43,901 nt of DNA from NCBI GenBank assembly GCA_016795155.1, contig JAEUIE010000004.1, positions 1-43,901 on the forward strand, read 5' to 3'. The notes beneath the pieces were generated by a model. That model saw only the letters and a program-made list of their open reading frames with translations. It was not told the origin of the DNA and did no database searches. Made by a program: the position numbers and the translations under genes. This DNA is from Planctomycetia bacterium. GTDB lineage: Bacteria > Planctomycetota > Planctomycetia > Gemmatales > HRBIN36. Below, in pieces: positions 16,001 through 25,229 of the stretch (the first letter of the stretch is position 1; every line of letters begins with the position of its first letter).

Positions 16001-18858
16001 ACGAGAGGGATAGGGCCACGTTCGGTTGAAACAAACCAGGTTCTATAGAAATGATCGGCAAGACTATCCTCGGGATTGGTGAAGATCAAATGTCCGGTAC
16101 AACGGAAGCTCGAACAAACGTCGTATACATTGTTGACGGACCACTGACGGCATTTGCTGCATTTATTCCACGCTACTGATGATCGCAGCCGCAAGTTGTT
16201 CCAGTGAAGTCGGAAACCAGTCGTACCCTTGTCCAGTGTTGACCGGCTCAGTATCGGGAATGCACCGGTTGTAAGTGATTTCCAGATCTCGTCTAGCAAG
16301 GTGGTAATCTCATCGTCCGCGGGAGCGGGAATCCCTTTCCGCTGAGAGGCTGCAAATAACACATTCTTCAAGTAGGCGGCCCGCTTTTGCAGATGTGGTC
16401 GTACCTCGGGCGCCCAACCATGCAGGGTAAATCGACCCGCAACTTTTTCACTGCCTTGTGCAATAAATGCATGTTGGCCTTTTGCAAACCCGAATGCAGG
16501 GTCTTCGGGCGTGATCTCGTCTGGGAACTCCATGGCGAGAGTTTGGCGGAAGGATGATAGCAGTACTTGCACCGTAGTAGTTAGATCGTCTTCGGATAGC
16601 CATTTCAAGAGAGCACTAGGCTTGGCCCATTTGGAGAGATCGACTTGACAGGCTATGAGACCGATTGCTTCGAGTGATTCTCGTCGACTGGCTCGCCCAC
16701 AGAACTCTAAGGCTGCCGCCAAAGTACATTTCTTCCGCTTCTGCCCTGGTGGTTCATCTGGCTTGAACAATCCTGCATCGTTTCCAATCCTCACCATACG
16801 GTCGATTACTGAATCGGCATCGGTTTCGCCATTAGATGCAGATCGCCGAAACGCCTGGTATACAAGCCATCGGTACACATTGCCGTCGTTATTGTTTTCC
16901 AGATACGGGGCAAAATACGCAGCCGACTGGCGGCTGTCGGCAAATGTGAGAAGCTTTCGCCCTCGGCCGGGATAACAAAGGGCATCTTCGTTCATCGATT
17001 CCGGCAGGCAGCAGTAGAATACTGAGGTCAATACGGCCTGTGCCGCATCGGAGTCTGCACGAATGCCAGTAACGGAATCCTTGCCACCACAACACACGCA
17101 CTTGTCAAGTTCATCTTTTTCACAAGCCAAATCCCACAGCTTGATCTCTTCCGGATTAGGTGATTCCTGACGCAACTCGCGGTATTTTCCATTTGTGATG
17201 TGCCAGCCGCAGAGTATGAAATCGGTATTTTCTTCTTCAACCTCGTCGGATTCATCGTTAGAGTTTTGTACAGGTTCGGCCCATGTCATCCATGCCCATC
17301 GGCTACCTGTGTTCCACCCTCCAGGCAATAACATCCGCCCCTTAACATCCTCAGCAATTCGTCCTCGCAGATAGGGTTGACCGCATTTACGGCAGGCATA
17401 CAGTTCCAACGCTAACCGGCCATCGTCAGTCTTTCTCGTTGGGTCAAGGTGGAGCATTGGGACTGCGTTGCCCGTGACGGATTCAAATGAAACGCTTGCC
17501 CCGCTCAATCCACGAACGAAAAGGTGATATCGGCACGGCGCCAATCGGACATCGCTGTCAGGCACCTTAGCCTTTGTCGCTACCCGTACAATCCCGCAAA
17601 GTTGATCGATGGCTTCCGGCGTATCTGAACCGATCACTGCCTTTGCCGCGGTTGCCAAATCCGACGGATGTTCAGCGATATCTCGGAGCAAATGGATTCG
17701 CTTGTCATGCTGAAAGACCAGGAATAGTCCTTCCTCGATGTTAACTGCACCGACCTTGGCCGCTTCATCAACAAGCTTTATCGGAAAGCCGCTAGCCACA
17801 AGTACGCTTGTCAACTGGGGAGTCCACTTCGCTCGTGGTTCTGTGGCTTGTTTTACAGCCGGATGAACATATACCGTCGATTGCGGTGTGATGCTTCCTG
17901 AGATACTAGCGTGTTCTCGCTGCGCGGCGATCAGGTCACCTGAATCGAAATGTGCATTAAACAAGTCGCGGGCGAATTGAAGCACATCTTCCCGGCGTTT
18001 AGGATCACTGGTGCCGAGGCTTGCACTGGTTGCAATGTACTGTGGCGGCTTCTGATCAGCAGTCTTTACCCTAGCCACCAGGCGTCGCAGTAACAAGGCC
18101 ACCTCGCCCCCTTTGGTTCCACTATAGGAGTGGGCTTCATCTACCACTACAAATCGCCAGGGTCCGTTAAATAACGGTGAGTCATCTGCTCGGAGGAGCA
18201 AATACTCCAGCATGGCGTAATTGGTAATTAGTACATGGGGTGGATTCTTGCGAAATATCTCTCGGGAAATTACTTCGTTTGGTAAGGCATCTGGATAGAG
18301 TCTTTCGGCGCTCTTTTGTGATTCCGGAGTGACCTCACTGTTGATGTAGCGGCCAAATCGAATACTTGGTGTGTGCTGCAATATCCGCCGGAGGTTTTTC
18401 AATTGATCATTCACCAGCGCGTTCATTGGATAGAGCAACAACGCGTGAATACCCGGTTCTGGATTCTTAATGATCGACGATAGAATAGGTGCGAGAAATG
18501 CGAGCGTTTTACCGCTACCTGTTCCGCTCGAAACAATAACGTTCCGGCCAGATATACATCGTTCGATAGCCTGTACCTGATGCTGATAAAGTGGTCGATC
18601 GGCAGGAACAAGTGGCAGTTCTTTCAGTTTTTCTGGTAGTAGTCCTCGTTTGACCAGATCCGCCACGCTTGCACCCAGTACATAGGGTGCAAGACCGTGC
18701 AGATACGGTCCACGAAACAATCGCCCTGGTTCTTCGAGACGTTGCCGAAATTGCAATCGCAGATTTGCATACTCTTCTGGAAAATCAAACGCCGTACGGA
18801 GATATTGCCGGAATCGCGTCTTGATCGTTTCGGCTGTCTGGATAGGGTCGATCGCCAT
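13087..18858 (-). CDS. Giant MrfA/YprA-like SF2 helicase with DUF1998-type Cys cluster and PLD-like C-terminal domain
   Basis: This 1923-aa protein starts at ATG 18858, with GGAG 9 bases upstream. A superfamily 2 helicase core is split by a long insert. Motif Q-like YQHQVQAIERC (about 91-101), Walker A GTGSGKT (112-118) and DEAH (240-243) are in the first RecA domain. TTFELGVDLGDLEAV and QQRAGRAGRG (about 980-1020) are in the second. The insert carries CRKCGQPYLRGR and CVCCGG zinc-type pairs. Near residue 1550 a cluster CTCSESASCYACLRSYRNQF (continuing C) matches the DUF1998/MZB zinc site of MrfA (YprA) repair helicases. The last ~210 residues hold LVIQDPYLR and HMRYAYFSV...ERGLD, resembling a phospholipase D-like fold with an altered HxK motif (HMR). 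Size and domains recall DruE and DrmA/DrmB-type defence helicases. It is the last gene of a five-gene minus-strand cluster. Confidence 0.85.
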   Translation of the reverse strand: MAIDPIQTAETIKTRFRQYLRTAFDFPEEYANLRLQFRQRLEEPGRLFRGPYLHGLAPYVLGASVADLVKRGLLPEKLKELPLVPADRPLYQHQVQAIERCISGRNVIVSSGTGSGKTLAFLAPILSSIIKNPEPGIHALLLYPMNALVNDQLKNLRRILQHTPSIRFGRYINSEVTPESQKSAERLYPDALPNEVISREIFRKNPPHVLITNYAMLEYLLLRADDSPLFNGPWRFVVVDEAHSYSGTKGGEVALLLRRLVARVKTADQKPPQYIATSASLGTSDPKRREDVLQFARDLFNAHFDSGDLIAAQREHASISGSITPQSTVYVHPAVKQATEPRAKWTPQLTSVLVASGFPIKLVDEAAKVGAVNIEEGLFLVFQHDKRIHLLRDIAEHPSDLATAAKAVIGSDTPEAIDQLCGIVRVATKAKVPDSDVRLAPCRYHLFVRGLSGASVSFESVTGNAVPMLHLDPTRKTDDGRLALELYACRKCGQPYLRGRIAEDVKGRMLLPGGWNTGSRWAWMTWAEPVQNSNDESDEVEEENTDFILCGWHITNGKYRELRQESPNPEEIKLWDLACEKDELDKCVCCGGKDSVTGIRADSDAAQAVLTSVFYCCLPESMNEDALCYPGRGRKLLTFADSRQSAAYFAPYLENNNDGNVYRWLVYQAFRRSASNGETDADSVIDRMVRIGNDAGLFKPDEPPGQKRKKCTLAAALEFCGRASRRESLEAIGLIACQVDLSKWAKPSALLKWLSEDDLTTTVQVLLSSFRQTLAMEFPDEITPEDPAFGFAKGQHAFIAQGSEKVAGRFTLHGWAPEVRPHLQKRAAYLKNVLFAASQRKGIPAPADDEITTLLDEIWKSLTTGAFPILSRSTLDKGTTGFRLHWNNLRLRSSVAWNKCSKCRQWSVNNVYDVCSSFRCTGHLIFTNPEDSLADHFYRTWFVSTERGPIPLVAREHTAQLGPQLATNHQTAFQDGHHPEVGQINVLSSSTTFELGVDLGDLEAVLLRNVPPSVVNYQQRAGRAGRGVGTAAMVVTFVQSRSHDEHHYSNPPLLIEAVARPPRVGLRNELIYQRHIAAVLLAEFVRNSASNGKVLSQIQHFFPNQQPTPTDTFLADLPKAISRNADTIHKLVPNGMFEPNRIAEKITESIRKAREYYSSEVESYREAIDALRNDELKARKEKQSQRAESISRQAYRLEGRLEGFEKTDWVSFFSDRVVLPSYAFPIYNVSLDTADRGLKLERDLRLALSEYVPGSEIVARGKLWRSIGIKKPRHKEFEEKWYAKCKVCSHVMRSLNPEEVFPGDFCPVCNEPISRRHLYRVPEYGFTTDLMQNGDDLSFDKPHRIRSSQVLFDPQKELEDPVRCKLGNASRSVTVRTTEQADFFVFNAGDDDRGVGFLLCKYCMREVKLKTSGRGKNAIKEVESHHTPYGQPCNGKNYDMVHLAHEFRSSATRLVFSGSGYDRNNLGFWYSLQFAILGGMTDALGIEANDINGVIRPLPAGGAQEVVIFDDVPGGAGHCLRLADEDELKRVLEAAHARVANCTCSESASCYACLRSYRNQFCHEQLTRGPVAEYLASFLSLYETDSVRPYDLPDAGNALRTAICNAVRLDLVVERFEYDGPPEFGPWHLPVVEAAFRSGHRVRIAIREWDTSSTVPPAHLLALAQAGVELFRVKPSAPMPPMALLSLDHPNQIGPKSVGFHWGDNRTTVFNSITHRQPLWHTRSSNQLNLAVSALDDWFASYAEPLPLEKLFRAQPGCKVHPIHKGEKVDFKKVLTRLEDQNITELVIQDPYLRKNHQINALLQFLTSIPWTRGQPVKVTIVTQIADISKGDQFNAIDQKKKIEACLNVVPSVTGNVDILSAYYSPIHMRYAYFSVTNGENLYVLERGLDIIDPISKAARSNSYILEFDNIPRELRSILLVNK

Positions 18859-18914
18859 GTATAATTACTCCAACGATCAATGTGGCTGAAGCAGTGTTAA
18901 CGTCTAATGATCGC

Positions 18915-19394
18915 TTAACATTCCACTTTATTTGATGCGATCAGCATCGCTCTCTGTTCGATCAGTTCTCTCGTGAGTTTAAACTCGTGGCGGCATAATA
19001 CCCTCAGGATCCGTTCATACCAGGTGGCAGCTTCTGCCTTACCAGATTCCTCAATTCTTGAGTGGAGTAATTGCTGTGCTATCAGAAGCAATTCGAACGC
19101 CTCTTCTTCTGATGGTCGTTCTTCAAGGCCGGTAAGCCATTCTGGAAGCACTTCTGCGAATTCCTCCGCCCAGTTGTCATTGTGTTTAGGTGGAGGAGAA
19201 TCACCCCATTGCAACATTTCTGTCCATTCATTTTTTTGTTTGTCAGGAAGTGAATGAAGATCGAATAAATTAGGAAAACGACTTCTAATATTCCGCAGGT
19301 CGAGTACTGGCAACTTATACATTTCCTGCTGATATGTCTCAAAGGAAAGGAGATTGCTACTGATACGCAAATTACTGAGGGCATACTGTTTCAT
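18915..19394 (-). CDS. Small acidic helical protein between Hsp70 and helicase (159 aa)
   Basis: ATG 19394 has AAGGA 9 bases upstream. An upstream TTG start (19454) would overlap the Hsp70 gene and lacks such a site. The product begins MKQYALSNLRISSNLLSFET and continues with acidic, Trp-rich helices (WAEEFAEVLPEWLTGLEERP, EEEAFELLLIAQQLLHSRIE, KLTRELIEQRAMLIASNK). I recognise no family. It lies 25 bases after the Hsp70 stop and 56 bases before the helicase start, so it is a member of the same operon. It may be an adaptor or client-binding subunit; that is a guess from position only. Confidence 0.6.
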   Translation of the reverse strand: MKQYALSNLRISSNLLSFETYQQEMYKLPVLDLRNIRSRFPNLFDLHSLPDKQKNEWTEMLQWGDSPPPKHNDNWAEEFAEVLPEWLTGLEERPSEEEAFELLLIAQQLLHSRIEESGKAEAATWYERILRVLCRHEFKLTRELIEQRAMLIASNKVEC

Positions 19395-19419
19395 GGGATC
19401 ATTCCTTAAATGGAAAGTA

Positions 19420-20976
19420 TCATTGAGCAGTAAGGGTTGGTAGGACAAATCCAAGTTTGAGTGACTGAACCCACTCGGTCACCGTTGGTTCTTGTGCTTC
19501 TGGCGGCAAATGTATTTTCAATTGCTTCGCACCAGCCGCTTTGATTTCCAACGTAAGATGTCGATTAACCTTGAGCTGCACCCAAAGATACTTATCATTT
19601 GAATCGATCGGAATGGTAATGAGGCGAAGCAAACGCCCCGCCGGATGGGTGACATGGTCGGTTTGGTCGCAAATAAGAAGTCGGGCAACCATCGAGGAGG
19701 TGTTCGTCACTAACAGGTCAATACTCTCCGGTTTGTCAAACTGAACTCGATCGCCTCTCTTAAACACTGGCAGAAACTTTCCATCACTATGGCCATCGGC
19801 CAACCGAATGCCGATATCCGCCGAATACGTTGCCTGGGCTCGATGGCCTGCGAGCATGGCTGCACCTATGGCCGTTGCATTACCGATGTCATCCAACCCC
19901 CCACTAGCAGATGGTGCTTTCAACATTTTCGGCAATTGGAGTGTATTGGTGAGCCTGTCACCATAGTCACTCGCCAAGCGATTTTGAATTTCCTGAATGT
20001 TACAAGTCCCGCCCGAAAGAAAGAGCCTCGCAAGTGTTCGTGGGGTTACCAAACTGGAATTCAAAACTCGGTCGAGTCGATCCATGCTGCCATGGAGATC
20101 AGGACCGATCAATTCAGTAAAGTGATGTTTAGTGAGTTCGTATTCCAGGAGCCATTGATCGTAAAAATCAAGCACGCTGATAAGACTCGAATTATTGTTA
20201 CTAAGCTGTTCTTTGGCGAGATTGGATTGACTCAGCAATAACAACCCCCATGGAGGTCGATCAAGGATCTGATCAGCCGTTAATCTCAACAATGCAGGTT
20301 CATCATAATGTTGAGATAAAAATGCATTCGTTGCTTGTTCGGCAATTAAACGGTCAAAGTGCGTTCCGCCACGATGCCAGCCGACCACTTCGCGGGTTTG
20401 TGCAATGCCGTTTCGTACTTCCACCGCCGCAATATCAAGGCTTCCACCACCCCAATCGAACACGGCTGCTACTCCACTTACCGGCTGCGCTATTAATCCT
20501 GCATAGATGGCGGCTATCGGTTCAAAATAGAAGTGCGTTATTTCAACGCCTGCCTGTTTAAATGCACGCAGTAATCGCTGGCGAGCGAGAAGTGGAAAAT
20601 TCACTGGAATGGTAACTGCTGCTTGGTTCAGTGGTATTTTTGGTAAGTGTTTACGTGTTTCTTGTACGATACTATTCACAAAATCGGTGACTGCCTCTTC
20701 TGGCGTTCTGCCATATCCATTGCCCAGGTCTACTTCCTGTTCCGATGTGAGCGACCATTTCAACGATTTCGGAAATCGAACAAGCGGTGACTTGCAATCA
20801 ATCGCAGCGAATCCGATCGTGGCAGGTACTGAACCTCGATACGCTACCGTGGTTGGAATCTGATAGGCCAATTCGTTGTGGCGTCCAGGAAAGGGCACCA
20901 TTTGGATGGTCGAGCCATTGAAATATGCAACGCGAGTATTGGTGGTACCGAAATCTATGCCAAAAGCGGGCTGCAT
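19420..20976 (-). CDS. Divergent Hsp70 (DnaK-like) ATPase
   Basis: This is a 518-aa actin-fold ATPase of the Hsp70 family. Phosphate-1 motif GIDFGTTNTRVAYF is at residues 6-19. The connect-1 region has YFEPIAAIYAGL and the phosphate-2 loop is VFDWGGGSLDIAAVEV, where normal DnaK has DLGGGTFD. The adenosine motif is LFLSGGTCNIQEIQ near 345, followed by ATAIGAAMLAG. About 130 residues remain for a beta-rich substrate-binding domain (SADIGIRL ... LLVTNTSSMVARLLICDQ). The long helical lid of DnaK is missing, and DnaK itself is about 640 aa. It lies between a coiled-coil gene (21-base gap) and a small acidic protein gene. In this setting I infer an ATP-driven switch controlling the neighbouring proteins rather than general protein folding. 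Confidence 0.85.
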   Translation of the reverse strand: MQPAFGIDFGTTNTRVAYFNGSTIQMVPFPGRHNELAYQIPTTVAYRGSVPATIGFAAIDCKSPLVRFPKSLKWSLTSEQEVDLGNGYGRTPEEAVTDFVNSIVQETRKHLPKIPLNQAAVTIPVNFPLLARQRLLRAFKQAGVEITHFYFEPIAAIYAGLIAQPVSGVAAVFDWGGGSLDIAAVEVRNGIAQTREVVGWHRGGTHFDRLIAEQATNAFLSQHYDEPALLRLTADQILDRPPWGLLLLSQSNLAKEQLSNNNSSLISVLDFYDQWLLEYELTKHHFTELIGPDLHGSMDRLDRVLNSSLVTPRTLARLFLSGGTCNIQEIQNRLASDYGDRLTNTLQLPKMLKAPSASGGLDDIGNATAIGAAMLAGHRAQATYSADIGIRLADGHSDGKFLPVFKRGDRVQFDKPESIDLLVTNTSSMVARLLICDQTDHVTHPAGRLLRLITIPIDSNDKYLWVQLKVNRHLTLEIKAAGAKQLKIHLPPEAQEPTVTEWVQSLKLGFVLPTLTAQ

Positions 20977-20997
20977 GTCACTAATACCTGACAGGTC

Positions 20998-22242
20998 TCA
21001 GTTGTTTAGAATCGGAATGACTTCGGTTTCTTGAAGAATAAGGTAAATATCACGTAACCGTCTCCGAACTGTTTTTTCTTCGGGGGTCTTTGCCTTATCA
21101 GGAAACCCTGGCTCCGCTGCTTCTGCAATGCGTGGCTGAATCTTCCGACACAGTTCTGCGCGAAATGCATTTACTGCTGCTTCAGCTTGTCGTTGGCACT
21201 GATGTAAGTCCTGCTCAGCTTGCACTTGAATCTGCAGGAGTTTTGCATTTGTTTTTTCATGTTCTTGCTTTGCCAACTCGAGCTGATCCAGTGCTGCGTA
21301 CAACTCGCTTTCCAGTTCCGTAACTCGATGACGTGCATCGTCACGCTGCCTCTCGACGTCCCCCAGTTTCTCCTCCAGTCGAAGAACTTTGTCGGGGTCT
21401 ATGTAATGCTGCTCCAGTTTGGTCAGGCGTTTTTCGTGACTTTGCAGTTGTCCTTGATAATCCACACATTTCTTCAGAAATTGATTCATACTATCTATCA
21501 AGGGGATAATCGATTCATTGTTTGAATCTACCTTGGAACCGGTTTCCATCCAAGTATCTGTTGTTGACCTTTGTTCTGTTGCCTGAGCCTCCGATGATCC
21601 TTCTTCTGTTAACTCGACGCTGACTTCTGCCGGCTTGGAACTGGAGGCAGGCAACCTCAGTTGTTCCATAAATTGTTTTGCCTGAGTCTGGAGTTCCTCC
21701 GACCAACGACCTTTTACAGCATCCAAAAGATCTATTTGCTCATCCTTGTTCAGGGCTTTCCAGCCTGCATGGTTGACTATTTTGGTCCGCAGGTTTGGTG
21801 TTTGTATTCCGGCAAGTTCCCGGAGTTTCTTTCCAACAGTATCATGGATGCGGATATCCTTTGTTCGACACCATGCCACCCAGGTTTTCCAGAGCAACTT
21901 ATCACGTTCTGCGAAAGTATTTTTTTTTGAGATTCGTTGCTCGAGGTTAAACAATAATTCCTGCTGTTGTTGATTTTCCCAACCATCGAAACTCTTAGGG
22001 TCACTTACAAGCAAAACCGCAGCCTGCAGAAAGTTCTTTCTTACATTGAGATCATCCTGTTGAGCTAGTTTGGATATGAAAACTGTTCGTGAATCCGGTG
22101 ATGCCATCAACTCGGTTACTAGTTGACTTGCCTCTTCCAGTGATAGAGCCGAATCCATTTTTTCTGTTTTTTTCTTGTCATGGCCTTCGCCTGCCTTTTG
22201 AACTTTTGCAAGCATTTCCAGCCATCGATCTTCGATTGTCAT
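20998..22242 (-). CDS. Coiled-coil protein, possible Hsp70 partner (GrpE-like role)
   Basis: The 414-aa product has an N-terminal helical domain (about 1-200), a Ser/Glu-rich linker (about 200-250), then a long coiled coil (YQGQLQSHEKRLTKLEQHYI, LEEKLGDVERQRDDARHRVT, ELESELYAALDQLELAKQEH). The tail is AEAAVNAFRAELCRKIQPRI ... VRRRLRDIYLIL. A long coiled coil followed by a short folded tail directly upstream of an Hsp70 gene suggests a nucleotide-exchange-type partner. The sequence is not a clear GrpE match by eye, so this rests mainly on context. Its start overlaps the stop of the 979-aa gene in an ATGA junction. Confidence 0.55.
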   Translation of the reverse strand: MTIEDRWLEMLAKVQKAGEGHDKKKTEKMDSALSLEEASQLVTELMASPDSRTVFISKLAQQDDLNVRKNFLQAAVLLVSDPKSFDGWENQQQQELLFNLEQRISKKNTFAERDKLLWKTWVAWCRTKDIRIHDTVGKKLRELAGIQTPNLRTKIVNHAGWKALNKDEQIDLLDAVKGRWSEELQTQAKQFMEQLRLPASSSKPAEVSVELTEEGSSEAQATEQRSTTDTWMETGSKVDSNNESIIPLIDSMNQFLKKCVDYQGQLQSHEKRLTKLEQHYIDPDKVLRLEEKLGDVERQRDDARHRVTELESELYAALDQLELAKQEHEKTNAKLLQIQVQAEQDLHQCQRQAEAAVNAFRAELCRKIQPRIAEAAEPGFPDKAKTPEEKTVRRRLRDIYLILQETEVIPILNN

Positions 22243-25178
22243 TGTGATTCTTCCGTTCGTTCGCTGGTTTTGGGGAACTCGGCAATAATTACACCTAGCA
22301 TCCAGTCCGGTCCCTCGTGAAGGACAGCATCCTGTGCCAATCTGTAATCATTCTGCATTCTTGTCAAACGTGCTCTTAGCAATGGTAGAGCAGTATGGAA
22401 ACCACGTCCACCGGATAGAATCTGATCTCCTGCTTGAACATGCAAATCGCCACCTGCCATCCTCAAAATAACACGTACCAGTTCTGCATCTCTAGCACAA
22501 ATCAGCGGTGGTACGGGGTCGAGCAAAGAAAAGTGTATTTGTTCCCATTTCGTCACAGGCGTTCTCAAATACCTGCCTGCCAGCCGTAATCCCTCAGCCC
22601 AACGTCGTTGCATTGGCATCAGATCTGCTCGAAGCGATTCGGCGAGTTCTTCAGTCTGCAGGAATCCGATCAATTCTCGTAGCAAAACCGCTTCTGACCT
22701 TGCAAACCAATCAGGATTTGTTCGAAGGTAATCGAGAATTTGCTTCTGCGCTGAGGAAAGCGCTTCAGCTAGATGTGTTGGACGGTAGAGATTATTCCGA
22801 GCAAAACGATACCAACACTCTGCCAACACAGCTTTAAAATCTGGATGCTCATTTCCTCGAGCTCTTATTGCATTAACGCGTTCTAAATCCCATATACCTC
22901 CACGTCGGATGTCAATCAGTTCTGCAAGCGGCGTTGCTCCAGGGATATCGCCACGAAGGGCGAGTTTGTGAACCTCCTCGGTGATAAGAGTTGGAAGATC
23001 AGAACTCGTTAATAGGGTTGTTCGTGCTGCAGTAAGCAGAAGTCGATCTGCCCACTTGGCTTTCTGATACTCGTTCCAACATTCAGCGACAATAGCCGAA
23101 GTGTTATGTTCATTATGTGAAGTCTCCTCAAGTCGTTTGAATAGTTCGTCAACTCGAGTTGACTTTGTTGGCCTCGGCAGGTCTGGAGCAGGATCAGGCG
23201 TTATTACTGGAGAAGGGGGTGTTGGAGCTGCACCTTGCAATTCAGCAACTGTTATCCACCTGCCACTCAGGAACACTTGGACTTTGCCGCCACATTGCCC
23301 CCAAACATCCCGCCATCGATGAAGTGGAATTTCAAATAATTGCGATGGGTTGCCCCCATCGACTTTAATGAAGACTTCTCGTCCATTTTCGAGTCGTATT
23401 ATTAAACGATCACGATCCATCTGTGGCGGTGTCAGGAACTCCAACTGAATCCGCTCGTTCAGTCCAATCGCATCCAGATCAATTCCTTGAAGAGGAAACA
23501 ACTGCCATTCGGACATTTGACTCGTAGGTAAAATCATTCGCCCTCTATTTACAGCAACCCTTACTCTGATTTCCCATCCGTCTGGATGTCGAGCAATTAC
23601 ACCAGGAGATCTTGTGGGATTCGTTGTCCGTAGTATCCAATCACCTTTGTTAGGTCGAATATCAGAATCTTCCCCAGATATATATTTTCCGCCGTCGACT
23701 CCTTTCACACAAACCGCCATCGCCTTATCTGGTTGAATAGGATCATGGATGTATTCCAAATTCATCTGCGGTAATCGAGTAAAAGTCCGAGTCGGCAAGC
23801 GTCGGTCGGGAATGTCTGGCCAGATCACAGAAAGTGAGAAACGACCGTAACTATTTGTGAGTGTGGGGATCGTGTTCAAATCAATTGGTTCTGTACTTGT
23901 AATTCTCTTATTAACATCAATTCTGCGCGTCACATCACTGATACGGAGAATTGCATCAGCAGGTTGAATATGCACCTTAGGCCAGGATCCGAGATAAACG
24001 GGGTAAGAATCGGCCCAGCGTATTGGTACGGTGGGCGCTTCGGACAGTTCCCAGACACATTCTTGGTTTGATAACACTTGGTAACCAGGGATACACGAAC
24101 CTGGTTTCACGGTGATGCGTCGACCTTCCCATCCAGTCCAGAGCATTGGTCTCTGGAACGAGTGTTCTAGTGGAATGACGCCATCAAACGATTGACCTTG
24201 ATGGATCAGCGCGAGGTACTCACCGGGTAACAAGCGATCTGATTCGGTGTCATTGATAAGCTCACCGTTCAGGTGAAATAGAACAATCGAAGGTTTGTTG
24301 GTGGGTAGATAGAAGGACCATGCAGTGGTATTTTCACCAATAAATAACAGAATGTGGTAAGAATTTAATGGCGGAAGTGATTTACTTGTCTGCTTTGGAG
24401 CTACTCCCCTACTTGCAGAGAGTGGAATGGTTTGGCCGTTGACGTCCCAACGTATACGACCAATATTCGATGGGAAATTCTGTTCGGGTAGGACAGCTAC
24501 AACTTGCTGGAGTTCTGTATCCCAGACGATGTTGGGGGCACGCAACTTTAGTGTAGTTTCAACTAAAGGAACAGGTGGTGGTGGTTCGGCATCAAGCCAT
24601 TCTTTCAGCCATTTCAGAAATGGGCGATCCTCGATGTCTAGAGAAGCCATGCCGACCACTTGAGCTAACCGCCAAAGAACGACGTCCTTTCCCCGTTGGT
24701 AGAGATAATCGTGGAATGAATCGCGTTTAAAACTGCCGATGTGTTCCTTCGTGAGTCGTTCAAATTCAACTTGTGAAATATTAGCCAACCAATTTAAATC
24801 AGAGATTGTGTTTATTTTTTTGAGTCGGTGAAGGAACTCACGAGCGAAAACCAATTTTCTTTTACCTTCGTCGTGGAGGATTGAATTAAGACCAGTAACT
24901 CCAGCTTTTACTGCCCACTGCGATAATCGAAAAACGATTTCCTCAAAATTACGCTTTACCGGTGTTTCTATACCACTACCACCGGTATAGATCCATCCTT
25001 TGTTTTTGAGTTGCAGCAATAGATTCTGCGGAACTTCCTTCCCATCTTTTTGCAGATGATATTCGTTAAGGTATTCCAAGCCTTCACGACGAATTTGCCA
25101 TGTACAGAACCCTTCTCCAAAAAGTGATCCCTTAATGTACCAATGGCCGTCATCTTCACTTTGATGCAATATTGGCAT
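22239..25178 (-). CDS. Large protein of unknown function, first gene of the Hsp70-helicase cluster (979 aa)
   Basis: I do not recognise this protein. It starts at ATG 25178 and opens with HWYIKGSLFGEGFCTWQI, then helical segments to about residue 200. A long beta-rich middle follows (about 215-640; for example SYGRFSLSVIWPDIPDRRL, GDWILRTTNPTRSPGVIARH and REVFIKVDGGNPSQLFEIPL), suggesting several Ig-like or carbohydrate-binding-type domains. A proline linker (PTPPSPVITPDPAPDLP) near 655 leads to a helical C-terminal domain rich in Arg/Leu (about 690-979). No transmembrane segment or nuclease motif is visible. The 4-base overlap with the next gene indicates translational coupling. It may be the sensor or target-recognition subunit of the cluster; that is inference. 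Confidence 0.6.
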   Translation of the reverse strand: MPILHQSEDDGHWYIKGSLFGEGFCTWQIRREGLEYLNEYHLQKDGKEVPQNLLLQLKNKGWIYTGGSGIETPVKRNFEEIVFRLSQWAVKAGVTGLNSILHDEGKRKLVFAREFLHRLKKINTISDLNWLANISQVEFERLTKEHIGSFKRDSFHDYLYQRGKDVVLWRLAQVVGMASLDIEDRPFLKWLKEWLDAEPPPPVPLVETTLKLRAPNIVWDTELQQVVAVLPEQNFPSNIGRIRWDVNGQTIPLSASRGVAPKQTSKSLPPLNSYHILLFIGENTTAWSFYLPTNKPSIVLFHLNGELINDTESDRLLPGEYLALIHQGQSFDGVIPLEHSFQRPMLWTGWEGRRITVKPGSCIPGYQVLSNQECVWELSEAPTVPIRWADSYPVYLGSWPKVHIQPADAILRISDVTRRIDVNKRITSTEPIDLNTIPTLTNSYGRFSLSVIWPDIPDRRLPTRTFTRLPQMNLEYIHDPIQPDKAMAVCVKGVDGGKYISGEDSDIRPNKGDWILRTTNPTRSPGVIARHPDGWEIRVRVAVNRGRMILPTSQMSEWQLFPLQGIDLDAIGLNERIQLEFLTPPQMDRDRLIIRLENGREVFIKVDGGNPSQLFEIPLHRWRDVWGQCGGKVQVFLSGRWITVAELQGAAPTPPSPVITPDPAPDLPRPTKSTRVDELFKRLEETSHNEHNTSAIVAECWNEYQKAKWADRLLLTAARTTLLTSSDLPTLITEEVHKLALRGDIPGATPLAELIDIRRGGIWDLERVNAIRARGNEHPDFKAVLAECWYRFARNNLYRPTHLAEALSSAQKQILDYLRTNPDWFARSEAVLLRELIGFLQTEELAESLRADLMPMQRRWAEGLRLAGRYLRTPVTKWEQIHFSLLDPVPPLICARDAELVRVILRMAGGDLHVQAGDQILSGGRGFHTALPLLRARLTRMQNDYRLAQDAVLHEGPDWMLGVIIAEFPKTSERTEESQ

Positions 25179-25229
25179 AAGTGCGAAAACCTAAAGTGAA
25201 TAATTCGCGTCCTGCATCAAACTACTAAC

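Noticed and set aside
13087-25178. DISARM or Druantia system
   Set aside because: The helicase is of related type, but the separate DrmB/DrmC or DruA-D/DruH genes are not present and an Hsp70 is. I did not give these names to any gene.
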